The notes below the pieces were generated by a model that worked only from the letters and a program-made list of their open reading frames with translations, did no database searches and was not told the DNA's origin. Shown piece by piece: positions 47,624 to 58,414 of a stretch of 64,000 nucleotides of DNA. The DNA lies in assembly GCA_025449115.1 (NCBI GenBank), contig JAHLKC010000060.1:124001-188000 (forward strand), in the 5' to 3' direction. Position numbers and translations under genes: made by a program. Every line of letters starts with the position of its first letter. The first letter of the stretch is position 1. Origin of the DNA: Chytridium lagenaria. Lineage: Eukaryota; Chytridiomycota; Chytridiomycetes; Chytridiales; Chytridiaceae.

Positions 47624-49146
47624 AGACTGACTTGCTCGTCTGAAAGAGAGTTGGTCGATGTGAACAGATATCTCCTTCCAGACCGAAAAAGAGCTTGAGC
47701 TTTATTACGGTATCAATCACGAGAACTTGGAACGATATTGACCAAATTAATATCTTGAGGAAAGGGACCATTATCCTGCGATCTCCTGAGCTGTGAGTGC
47801 ATGGCTTGGGCAGTGCATTGCAGAATTGTCAAGGCCTTCAACCTTTCTTGTGGTTTTTATGCAGCGGCAGAAGGCATTGGTAAGAGATAAAATGGTTTAA
47901 ACGTAAATATGATTTAAACCTAAAAACACAGCTTAATGTATTCCGATGAGCTAATACATCCAGGGTAAACAGCCAGTGTCGAAATCCAGAAAAGCAGCAG
48001 GTTTTAAAAAATGGTGTCCCTTTTTTATTAAACAAAATAGCAATCGTTCTCAAAAAAGTAACCAGGAAAAAAGGATGTAATAAAAAGTGATATCCGTTGA
48101 TATTGTTAAGGCTACCGAACAAAAAGTACATGCAGAATAACTAAAAAGGAATAACGTAGAATAAAAAGTGAATCAGTACGGGAAAAAAAAAAGGAAAGCA
48201 GGTTATAGTAATAAGCAGGCGGAGAACAATAAAAGGAGATATAAATATTTAACGATTTGTTCTCATTGCCGTCCCGCCTTTGCATTCGTAATTACTTCAC
48301 CTGCTCCTATTCAGAAGAATCCCGCTGAAACAATCGGCTTCGGAAAGTCGATAGTACTTTCGAAACCTTGAAGGAAGAGCATCGCCGATCTATTACCAAA
48401 TATCAGGTTCCGGCCATACCCAAGGTATCAGCTGGTGCACAACGACTATATTATTCCTCGCTTTCTCTGCTGTTTTCATCAAAAGATCCGGTTGATGATA
48501 GCCCTAACTTTCTCTTCTGTCAATGATCAATACCAGATACCTCAAACTCATCGACTGGTTCAAAAACGGTTCAAGGCGAAAAGTCTCGTCGCAGACATCG
48601 GGCCACGGCTTTGAGGATGTGGGAGTGCTATTCCAGCGGTTTCCACTTCGGAAAATGAAAGCCAATGTAAACAACCCAAGCAGAATGCATTTCATATTTT
48701 CCATCAAAAAATCCTCGAAGATTGAACAGATTGCCGATCCTGTTGAGATTAAGTGTGCGGATTATCGGATGTAAAACCATCGTTGTTTGAGCCGTCCATT
48801 TTCCTCTAAGTTTTCCTTTCACATTTAAAATGAACCACATATTCGTGCTGATATCCAAAGAGAGGCTCAAGAAGACATTAATTTCTAAACTTGTGTTGCA
48901 GGGGCACTCCGAGTTCGAGCGGCAATACCGCCTTAATCAAATGCGGGTCTTCCTGTTGGCCGCCTCGCTGCGTTTCTCAAAAAACTGGAAACCTAGAGGA
49001 TTCCTAAAACAAAGGGATTGACAAAATGCATATCAATTCGGTGTCGATCAATAAAGCCTTGTGAACCAAAGGGCGATTACAATTCCATCCTTATGGGATA
49101 TCTCCTTGTTCAAATAGTTGAAGGTTGCCGGTAAACGTTACAACAT
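47624..49146. other. divergent promoter region between members I and J
   Basis: About 1.5 kb between two head-to-head paralogues. Short frames (48504-48774 plus, 48830-49021 plus, 47838-48131 minus) show no family motif or domain. It must hold both promoters. Confidence 0.45.
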
Positions 49147-51273
49147 ATGGCGTTGAGCGAATCGATCGATGACTACATTTTTAAGCCTGAATTCTCCTCG
49201 TAAGCCTTCCATGATGGCCAAATAGCATCGTTCCTGACAGAAGTTATTAGCCCTGAAGACCGTCTTGGTCATACCTCTGATGGCAGTAAAGTTGGTGGTA
49301 AGTTCAATCATTACTTTGGAGTCAATGTGCTTACCTTTGATGTTGGCGCGGTCAGCTTTCCTCCGATCTTTCTCCGGAGAACTTCCGAGGCCGGTGAACA
49401 AATCAACGAAGATTCTATCAAAGGCAGCCAAAACTTCAGTCGACTACAATCCATGGAGTATACCAACAGAGGCATGAGAGCAAGCACAGATTTCAACCAT
49501 CAGATAGCGTCACGAATGGGAGCGTAGACGGTTCAGTTAAGCCTCCCTTTGATAACACCGCTTAAGGAATTGCGGAACCGGCTCACACTTTTTTAGAATT
49601 TCAAAAACAAGGTCCATGCGAACAGTCGAACTCCAAAGGACGTTCATAAGAACTCTCTGTCGTCGGTGGACGCTTTAGATATTATGTCTCATGTGGCCAG
49701 ACCAGCTATACTTGGAAGTGGTTGGAATAATTCCCACAGGCCTGGCATTCCTCCAGAAGAAGTGACGACCATTCTCATGAATCTTGAGAAAGAGATGCAA
49801 ACCTTCAACAAAAGGGATTCTACGAAAAAATCGTTCAAATCTGAAGCTTCGATTATGATGCCGGCGCCTCAAAACATCGAAAGGATTGAGGATTATATCG
49901 ACAAGATTGAGTTCCAACCAACAGAGTATGCTCTCTCCTGATTTACTGATGTATCTTCTCTATGCTGTCTTCGCTGTCATTTTTTGTGTTTCTCACCTTT
50001 TATCATGTACCGTAGAGATAGCGAAACAAACGCTAAGGATGGTAGGCTCGCCTTGGTAGCAATTACATATAATCTAACTTTTTTTTCCAAGCACTGGATC
50101 CTTCAAAAAGATTAAGTTTCCGGCGCGTGCCTCATCTTTTTCGGAAGCACAGATAGTCATATACAAATCTCCAAACAACCAGCTTCTATTTTTCGATCAG
50201 ATTCATCTCATTCAATGGATGGAGCTTACCGCCACCATCCAAAGCCGAAGGCAGCGCAACGCAGCAACAGCTTTGACATGTCGATTAGGAACTCGAACAA
50301 AAAGGATTCGGTGTCACATCAACGGCTGCAGCGGCTCGAGATCAATCTAATTCTCGGCCTGCTTCTGTATCATCAGTAGAAGAACCGACTGATTTTATTA
50401 ATCTGAAGAAATCTTCTATATTTGAGGATACAGATTTTAATTCCAGATCTTCCACGAAATCCGTTAAAGTCGACGTCCCAAAAGTCTAGCGTTGATGGGC
50501 GTGGCGTCAAACAAACCAGATCACGGCCCATCAAAGTTGTTTGAGACGTTGGCGGATGACATTGCTTTTCAAGGTGTAAATAATGGAAACGACACCGGAT
50601 CGGTACATAGGCTTGAAGGCGTCGAAGAATTGCTAGCAAAGGGATTATTGTAAGTCTATTGTATCTGAGATGAGAATTAATCTGCTTTTTTGCATCGCTT
50701 CAGCAGCTCTGCTTCTGCAGATATGCTCCACTTTAACAGAAACCAGCCTCCCGCCTCAGAAGAAGTTTTAAGTACCGGGCAACTTGAAGAATCCAATTTC
50801 AATGAGCCTTCGTCAACTCATATCCGAATAGGGTCCGGCGATGGGACCGTTTGATGACTATGGTCACATCATCGCAACTTTCTCAGCAGCAGCGACACAG
50901 CGTTGATAAGGGCAAGGTCATAAAGCTGCCGGCAAATTCTGGGCAGAGGCGGTCGTCGAAGCTCATGTATTCTATGTCGCCCGACAAGGCGAATGGACCG
51001 CAATTTAACCACCCGGAACATCAGGTGGCCAATCAACCTAATTATGACGTTGTGGGAAAGTATGCAGACGAAACAGAGAGAAAGGTCGGCTTTGATGTAA
51101 AGTCAGATGGCATAGTTGCGATGGAGCGGGCGGAGCGAGTAGATGACGGGAAGGTTTTATCGGGGGATGCAGTGGAAGAAGGGGAAGCAACTAAGGACGC
51201 AGTCTCGTCAGACGGCGCAAATGTGCGAGTAGTCCACAAAGATGACACGAAATGCAGATGTATTTTGATGTAA
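49147..51273 (+). CDS. cluster family member J, CaaX protein with two DY modules
   Basis: It starts MALSESIDDYIFKPEFSS (exon 49147-49199, phase 2). After several exons, the segment SSVDALDIMSHVARPAILGS, EEVTTILMNLEKEMQTF and module 2 (NIERIEDYIDKIEFQPTE; phase-2 intron) parallel member I. Small exons (DSETNAKD; GSFKKIKFPARASSFSEA) lead into Ser/Asn-rich text (HSMDGAYRHHPKPKAAQRSN; SRPASVSSVEEPTDF; EGVEELLAKGLL). The last frame (50851-51273) has QRRSSKLMYSMSPDKANG and ends HKDDTKCRCILM with TAA at 51271. CILM is a classical CaaX sequence for farnesylation, and the Cys two residues upstream could be palmitoylated. About 600 residues with several one-base breaks. It is the divergent partner of member I. 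Confidence 0.55.
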
Positions 51274-51699
51274 AATATATGTGAATTGTAATTGATCTTG
51301 AACTTGTTTACTCTTTTTTTTTTTGGTGTTATATTATTACATATTAAAAAGGCGTCATCAATAAAAAGATATTGACATCAGTAAAACTTTACAATGATTC
51401 CACAACGGTTCGAAAAAGTTGACATAATTGGCGAATCATTTCCTATTCATTCTAAGTCGTTCTTCCGATAGGTGTTAAACCACTACCAGAACATCGCAAA
51501 TTGCTACAAAACGGTGAAAGGATTGCGAATTTTACCAGAAAGATTGAGTGCTAACCATTAGCTCGCACTATAAACCATATTATTTTCTTCTCTACCTATG
51601 TTCCTTAATGGTTATTTTTCATGTGTTCTTACATTATATTCTAGGGATGCCGCGGGCAAGGTTCTACGGAGGGATAAGGTGGAAAGGAGGAAAACAAAG

Positions 51700-51765
51700 A
51701 CGCAGATTCGTCAGACCGCACGAAAGTGCAAATACCCACAAAGATGACACGAAATGCATATAAAT
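51700..51765 (+). pseudogene. duplicated CaaX-tail fragment of member J
   Basis: The end of a frame starting at 51548 reads HESANTHKDDTKCI then stop. The nucleotide segment around ACAAAGATGACACGAAATGC is identical over 23 bp to the tail of member J (51234-51256 versus 51736-51758), but the CaaX codons are lost. Confidence 0.6.
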
Positions 51766-52305
51766 GTGTTTTTTAATAAATAATAATAATCACGTTACTT
51801 TTGTAATTATACTTAGACCCCTCCATCAGTCCGTTGGTTGCCGCACATAAGGGGGAAAATCTAATATTAGATCACCGCCAAATGCCGATCCTTTTTTTCG
51901 AGAAAAGATCAGCGGTGATCACAATGGTATGCGTAGGTCCTGCCGGATTGGATGCCACTCAGTATTGATGTCGATCTTTTTTTTTAATTTAAAGCAGACT
52001 TTCTTCCCTCTCCTCATTAACGTGCTCTAAAGTATTTCCAATATCATAATGCTGCAAGAAAGTTTAGATGATTATTTATCAAAGGACGTAACGTAGGTTT
52101 TTGGCCGTGTTGGGATTTACATTCGCCGGCTATCTCATATTACCCATCAATTTAATTAAATAGATCCGAGCAGAAAGCTATACCCAGTCATCGAGGCATC
52201 GCAGGTGAACTAAAACTTCCTTAGTCCAGCCTCTACAGCGATTTATGTATTTTCATCACAGACCTCCTGAAACACTTTCTGGAGAATTCTCATCATTCGT
52301 TTCAC
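51766..52305. other. intergenic
   Basis: AT-rich; nothing supported apart from the presumed promoter of member G. Confidence 0.4.
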
Positions 52306-53234
52306 ATGGCAAACGCTGCTCACTTCATACTCAGAAGTCCACTCACCTCCAATGGCAACGTTCAGAATAGCTCAAACCGTCATTTGCTAGAAAACAACTT
52401 CAGCTGACTCCATGCATCCACGTTTGCGACCCCTCAAGATGCCGCTGCCAGAGAACAAGTATAAGACCAAGTACCTCGGAAGCGTTTCAACAACGTTCCA
52501 GGGCCTCGATAACCATTTTTCACAAGCTTCTCGTGGAAGTTCCAGAGATTTTTCTCTTGATGCGGTGGCAGGCATCATCAAGAAGTTGTATCAAGATATT
52601 GACGAAGCTCGAGCCCTTGCGTCGATGGAGATGATTGACTCACTATCTTCTGAGAGGATGATCCCTTCAGAAGCTATGATCATCGCGAGCCGTTTTGCTG
52701 ACAACGTTAACGTCACGTCGAGACAATCCTTGAAACCACTGGCCTCCAGCGGAACCCTAACCCAGGAAAACGTCGCCCGCGCATCATTTTCTCAAAAGTC
52801 AACAATGCCTTACAAAAGCGGCGTCGGTAATCCATCGTTGACGATTTCAACGGCATTGCGAACGCATTTATCCAAACTTGCCCAATCTGCGTTGATGGGT
52901 GTCGACAACGCCGACGATAATAGCACCCACACTTTCATTTTGTCTTCAACACGCTCCTGGTCTTCCAACTCTGATACCTATACCTCTGAAACCATCTTAG
53001 AAACATGCGATTCCCGGATCAAGACAGCTATAATGAAGATCTTCACCACAACATGAGGGGTAAAATCATTTCAATAGCGTCTATGATAAGACCTTCCAAG
53101 CTCTTCCCCAAGTTTTTGAAAGTGTCGACAGCATGAGCGATTTACCTCCGCTCAATTTCGAACCTGACAGCGTCTTGACGATTCCATATCTGTCTTCTCC
53201 GCACGTGCTAGCAGTGATGCAACCGCAGATTTAA
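52306..53234 (+). CDS. cluster family member G, Ser-rich with EAR helix
   Basis: The ATG at 52306 gives MANAAHFILRSPLTSNGNVQ. After a frame change near 52400 a 210-residue open stretch follows: SRGSSRDFSLDAVAGIIKKL, then YQDIDEARALASMEMIDSLS. The latter resembles IIRNLEREFEYVEGARIAS of member I and EEVTTILMNLEKEM of member J. Further on are Ser/Thr-rich text, TISTALRTHLSKLAQSALMG and, after another frame change, DKTFQALPQVFESVDSMSDL and DSVLTIPYLSSPHVLAVMQ, ending at 53232-53234. No DY module or Cys tail is visible, so it may be a partial copy of the upstream half of an I/J-type gene. Function unknown. Confidence 0.42.
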
Positions 53235-53828
53235 GAGCCAGTTGTTGGAGAGTTGGAACCGTTTGTTAAAACAGAGGTCAGCCAAAGAAGATCGCGGACA
53301 GTGTATCAGACACACTCAACAATGCCGGTCGAGACGAAAAGGGGATCCAAACCGCCCTGGTGTCGACAAAAAAACCACAAATGACGATTCAGCGACATTC
53401 TACATGGACATATATATTATCTGCGTTGTTTTGTTAACGGATCTGGCAAACAGACATCGATATCGCTGATGTTAATCTGTGTCTGGTTGGCGGGGAGAGG
53501 GGGACAACTTTGGGCCTCGCAATCGGTTTGAAACAGGCGGTGGTGCCGACTTTCTTTTTCATATTAATAAAAGTCACGGAGTAAAGGGCCTATCGGTGCC
53601 CTCCTCTTCGTAAAACTCCAAATAGGTAATTATACGCGGATTTACATGAAAATCCGCAACCTAAGTAAGTTAAATGCACTGCGACCGCTATGACCGGTCT
53701 ACAAGCCCAAACTGATTTCCTTGGCTGCTCTTGATTAAACATCGATGGTTCCCTTCATTCCCGTCGTTTTTTTTACATTAAAAGCTGCTTTGGCTCGTCG
53801 CTGCCTCCTTAAAAAACTTTACTGTGTC

Positions 53829-55447
53829 ATGGCGAAAGTGGTGGAGGCCCCAAAGGCTGTGCTGTTTGAGACGGTGGAAGACTATACATCCAAGATTGGT
53901 CTTTGGATGTAAGTCAGTTTTGATGTGGTCACTGGTTTCTCCAGGTGTGGTTTGGAGACATTGATGATTTTATTTAGGCCTGCAGAGGATCAAGCTGATG
54001 CCGCAATTCGGAGACTTAGCCGTGAGTGTTTTCCACAAATGCTGTTTCTGCTAAAGAAAGCCGGGTAATCATATATTATTTTCCGTTAGAACATGATAAG
54101 TGGGCCCTTTTAAAAACCTCGACACCAGGATTGGGGTCACCAGCCCAAAGCAATTCTTCTTTGTCAGATGAAGTATGTCGTGATCGCGTTCGTGGTCGAA
54201 AACGGTCTTCTTTAACTCAGTAACTCTTGGTACTGACGACGTTATTCGGTATACGTCACGAAAAGGGAAAGCAGAATTTGCTTTAGCTACAATAATGAAT
54301 GGATCACGGAAATCTTCGTCTGTCGATGGTGACAGCTATACACGGGGCCGGCGCCATAGAACACCCGATGATGACTATACACGTGGTCGCCGCCATATAG
54401 AACGCCGATTAACAAAGACGCGGAAGAAGCTCGATTTGTGATATTGGCTGCGGCGGCTTTGAAGGGACACGTGAAAAAGAAATAAAAGGTATTATATATC
54501 ATATATTATATACTTAATGTGAACTTAGGTTTCCCGTTCAAAGTGCCCGCCATACTTCAGGTATTAATGAAATAAAATATTTCTCACACGATTTAGTAGC
54601 TTCCAATAAGATGAACCATATCAAGCAAGCAGAGTTAAGACCTCGCCGACATTCAATGCCTGCACCTACTTTCAGGACTTCAAGCTCACGGCAAACTACA
54701 AACATCCCATCAGTAGAAGCCCCGCTTGTAGATAAATTTGATAAGCCAAGAATGAAAAGCATTACCAGAGATTCAACCATAATGCAATCCAAGTCATCTA
54801 TAGCATCATCCTCATGTTCGCATAGAAGTATAACCAGGAGCACCACTCTCCACGACTCCAACAACCCCCGTAACTCCATCGGAAGACCCTCATCATCTCT
54901 TCCATCTGGGAGGTGTTTGATTCTTTTTCGCCAGACGAGTTTATGGTTTTGATGCGTGAACAAGCGGGGATCCGACAATGCAGTCCAAGGTTCGTGTAAA
55001 GTATATGTGTACGGGTACCTAAGACTTATAGCATCGAAATATCGTTGAAACAAGCCATGTCAACACTCTCGACAACAACATCACCGGTGTTCAAAGATAG
55101 TTCAATGTTAGAAGAGCTTGAAAGTGACGATGGAGGAAAGACAACCGCCGTGGTAGAGCGCCTTCGCCTCAGCGTGTGTCTTCCACAGGCGGGAGTGATA
55201 TGGAAGCATCGTTAGTGCCTCTGGTTTTCTATCGCGTCAAGTGACGATGAAAAGCAGACGAAATAGTTATGCGGTGAGTAGAAGATCGTCGACGTCTTCT
55301 GTGCCAAGGAAGTCGTCCAAATTGAGGCACTCGATATCTGTTAATGACGATGAGGGCTCTGGTGGAGATTTAGAGTCAGAGTGCCAACATGTGAAGCCAG
55401 TAGATGATGTCGTTGTGGACGGCAAGAGGATAGCACGAGAGCGCTAA
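53829..55447 (+). CDS. cluster family member K (DY module)
   Basis: Exon 1 (53829-53908, 80 nt, phase 2) reads MAKVVEAPKAVLFETVEDYT then SKIGLWM. It has the same length and phase as exon 1 of member C. Exon 2 (PAEDQADAAIRRLSR, phase-1 end) matches DAIALELDEAR in C and DDAIRALK in A. Then come HDKWALLKTSTPGLGSPAQS, a short duplicated SYTRGRRH/DYTRGRRH segment, KDAEEARFVILAAAALKGHV, a Ser/Thr-rich region (SKSSIASSSCSHRSITRSTT), SPDEFMVLMREQAGIR and SRRNSYAVSRRSSTSSVPRK, ending RIARER at 55447. No lipid-anchor tail is seen at this stop. Sequence to about 55700 also reads partly open and ends EEKRLSCS, so the true end is uncertain. Several frame changes. Confidence 0.5.
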
Positions 55448-56233
55448 ATGAAGGCTCGGTATGGGTTCAGTACACCGAGATTGACGGTATTCTAAAGATG
55501 GAGAAGACTGAAGAAAGAGTCTCGCGTCTCACCTCAATTAATTAGTAGACCATATAAGGTGGGAGGTGAGGAGGAGCAGGGAGAGTTACCGACAAGACCG
55601 TCTGGGGGCCAAGAAAAACGAAAAATGGCAATGGCATTTAAAGCGAACAAGGTGGTTGCAGAGTCTTGTAATGAAGAAAAAAGGTTGAGTTGCTCTTAAT
55701 TTTCCGAATAAAATATATATGTATCAATGAACATAATATTCACTCTTGATGATCAGAGCGACTGATTGTGAAGGTGAAGTAGCTCAAATGATCGGTGCCT
55801 AGGCATCAAAAAGGATACTGTGATGGGAAGATCGTAAACAATAAAGTACGTACACAATCTTTTTCATATGGACGTGGGCGGCAATCTTGAATCTAACAGA
55901 ACTCCTTTTTTGCTCGCATTTCCTGCAGCGCTGTTCCTATTCTTCCGCTTACCTAATCTATGGTCTATTGTAAATCTTTGCGGATTTAGGATATCGCGAC
56001 TCCTCAGATGGCGTCCAGACGACGATGACGTTCCAGCAGCTGCAGTTTGGGGTGAACAACGGCCCGACCAGTCCCGAATCTTGACAATTTATTGATAATT
56101 GAAACTCGGCGCCAGCTCACATGAGAATCCAAAGGGGTCCTTGAACGGTGCTTAAACGGCCCGTCCGGAACGTGTCTAAACCTTTAAAACAACATCGACG
56201 TTGGTCAATTATCTCTCATTTGGTTGAACGATC
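55448..56233. other. intergenic
   Basis: A 75-codon frame at 55868-56095 has a hydrophobic stretch but no domain; not called. It contains the promoter of the monooxygenase gene. Confidence 0.4.
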
Positions 56234-58233
56234 ATGACTGTTGATGTCAAGTTAACTGCGGGTGTCCCTGATGGTGTTGTGGATGTGGCCATCATTGGAG
56301 CTGGGTGAGGCTTCGTTTTGACTTTAAACTTTTTGCTGATGCTGTGTTTTGTAGAGCGGGCGGTATTGCTATGGCCTGTAACCTAAAGATGAAGGGTATC
56401 CATAACTTTGTAATCTTTGAAAAGTCTGGAGAGGTTGGAGGATGTTGGTTTGAGTGAGTACTTTGCTAAAGTTTGATAGCGGTGACTGATACGGTTTTTT
56501 GTTTGCAGCAATACTTACCCCGGTTGCGGATGCGAGTGAGTAGGCGGTTGTGGTTTTTCGAGGAGTTGGTGCTGACTTTGTGGTTTTCATTAGTGTGCCT
56601 TCACATATGTATTCGTTTTCGTTCAACTTGAATCCAAGTAAGATGGACAACATTTGTTTTGCGTATAGTGTCTTATAGAGTTCTGATGGGTCATACTTAG
56701 ACTGGTCAAAGCGCTACTCGAAACAACCCGAGATTTTGCAGTACATGAAGGACACTGCAAACAAGTTTGGCATCTACCCAAACATTCGGTACGCAGTTTT
56801 CCACTTTCCTCTATAGTTTCTACATTTTAAGACTTACGATTGAAATAGATTTAACTCTGAAATACTTTCCTCCGACTGGGATGAAGCCACGTCCCTCTGG
56901 ACTCTGGAAATCCGCACTCCACAAACCCTTACAACCCTCCGCGCAAAGACCCTCATCCTCGCAGTCGGTGGTCTTTCCATTCCAAAGTACCCGTCTATCC
57001 CCGGTCTCTCCGAACTCCTCGCCACCCATCCCCCATGAAAATCGTTCATTCCGCTCGATGGGATAAGAGCATGGATTTAACGGGGAGGAGGGTCGCTGTT
57101 CTTGGGAACGGGGCTTCGGCTGTGCAGATTGTTTCGGCGGTCGGGAAGATAGGGGTGGAGAAGTTGATAGTATTTCAGAGGACGGCGAATTGGACACCGA
57201 GGAGAGGGAATGTGGAATATTCCAGAGTTTGGAGGTGGATGATGAGGAATGTGCCGGGGTTGAAGAGGGGGTTTAGGTGGATTATTTGGTATATGGTAAG
57301 TATTTGTTTTCACTGCTTTTATCCATCGTGATGGATTGTATAGTTCTAATATTTTACGGTAGCTTGAATTTACGTGGTTGATTATGAGAGCCAATTCACC
57401 TCTTCACAGACTCGTCACTTGGCTGTTCCTTCAGGACTTGAAACTTCGCGTCAAGGATCCTGTTTTGAGACAAAAACTGACCCCAAATATCGCTGTCGGG
57501 TGTAAGGTAATGTCGGCGTTCTGATTTTTCTTAAGCTGAATGTTCATTTCTTATTAAATTATTTTGCCGTGAATCAGAGAATCACACCTTCAGACGAATA
57601 CTATGAAACCCTTCAGAACTCGAACGTGGATCTTGTGACGGACAGCATCACAAAGATTGAATCCACCGGAATAGTCGACGACAAAGGAGAACTGGTGAGT
57701 CCATCGACTATCTATAAACAACACGAATCTCATGAAAATCGCAGCATAAAGTCGACGTCCTCGTCCTCGCCACAGGCTTTGACATTGGCAACCCCATCCG
57801 CGGTCACTTTCGCGGCCGTAACGGTATCGATCTCGTTGACCTTTGGAAAACTCAAGGGATCGAAGCACACCGCGGTACCTTTATCCACCACTTTCCCAAT
57901 TTCGCGATCCTCGGCGGTCCCAATACAGGTCTTGGTCATAACTCTCAGATCCAGCAAATGGAGTCACAGATTAATCTTGTTCTCCCGTTCATTGTCAACA
58001 GGTTGACGAGGTTTGAGGTGAAGGGGGAGGTGCAGAAACGGTATAATGAGACATTGCAGAGACGGTTTAAAGGGATGGTGTGGAGTGGAGATGGGTGTGT
58101 GAGTTGGTATAGGGAGGAAGGAATAAGGGGACGGATTGTGGCTTTGTGGCCTGGGACGGCGACAGAGTTTTGGTGGAGTACGTGGGGAGCAAGGTGGAAG
58201 GAGTATGATCTTGTGATAGCCAAAGGCAATTAA
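56234..58233 (+). CDS. Baeyer-Villiger-type flavin monooxygenase
   Basis: A class B flavoprotein monooxygenase (FAD, NADPH, O2) of the kind that turns ketones into esters or lactones. Exons carry the first Rossmann motif (VDVAIIGAGAGGIAMA across an intron), FVIFEKSGEVGGCWFNTYPGC, VPSHMYSFSF, and KRYSKQPEILQYMKDTANKF. Next are TLILAVGGLSIPKYPSIPGL, KIVHSARWDKSMDL (the BVMO fingerprint, H-SARW), the second dinucleotide motif VAVLGNGASAVQI, RITPSDEYYETLQN, VLVLATGFD and GGPNTGLGHNSQ. The stop is at 58231. At least seven short introns, some only 40-70 nt. One C is missing from the run at 57030-57034, between HPP and MKIVHS. Length about 540 residues, normal for the family. A Zn2Cys6 regulator starts 180 bp downstream on the same strand. 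Confidence 0.9.
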
Positions 58234-58414
58234 AGACTAGGTGGTATATGCATCCCAATATGATGTCGATGTTTCAGTGTATGTCCTTTATTTTTTGGAG
58301 TCTTTTAATTGCGTAAAATACATTTAAAAACTTCAAGACGTTCAGTGAGGCGGTTGCCTCTGGTGGTGACGAATCAATGAAATTGTGTGCTACAAAGCAA
58401 GAGGGGTTAGGTAG

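Noticed and set aside
48168..49021. Three plus-strand frames between members I and J
   Set aside because: They lack the family module and motifs and overlap minus-strand frames of equal quality; the region is more simply a divergent promoter.
55868..56095. 75-codon frame with a hydrophobic segment upstream of the BVMO
   Set aside because: Single short frame without relatives in the window or recognisable domain; hydrophobic run is T-rich DNA read in frame.
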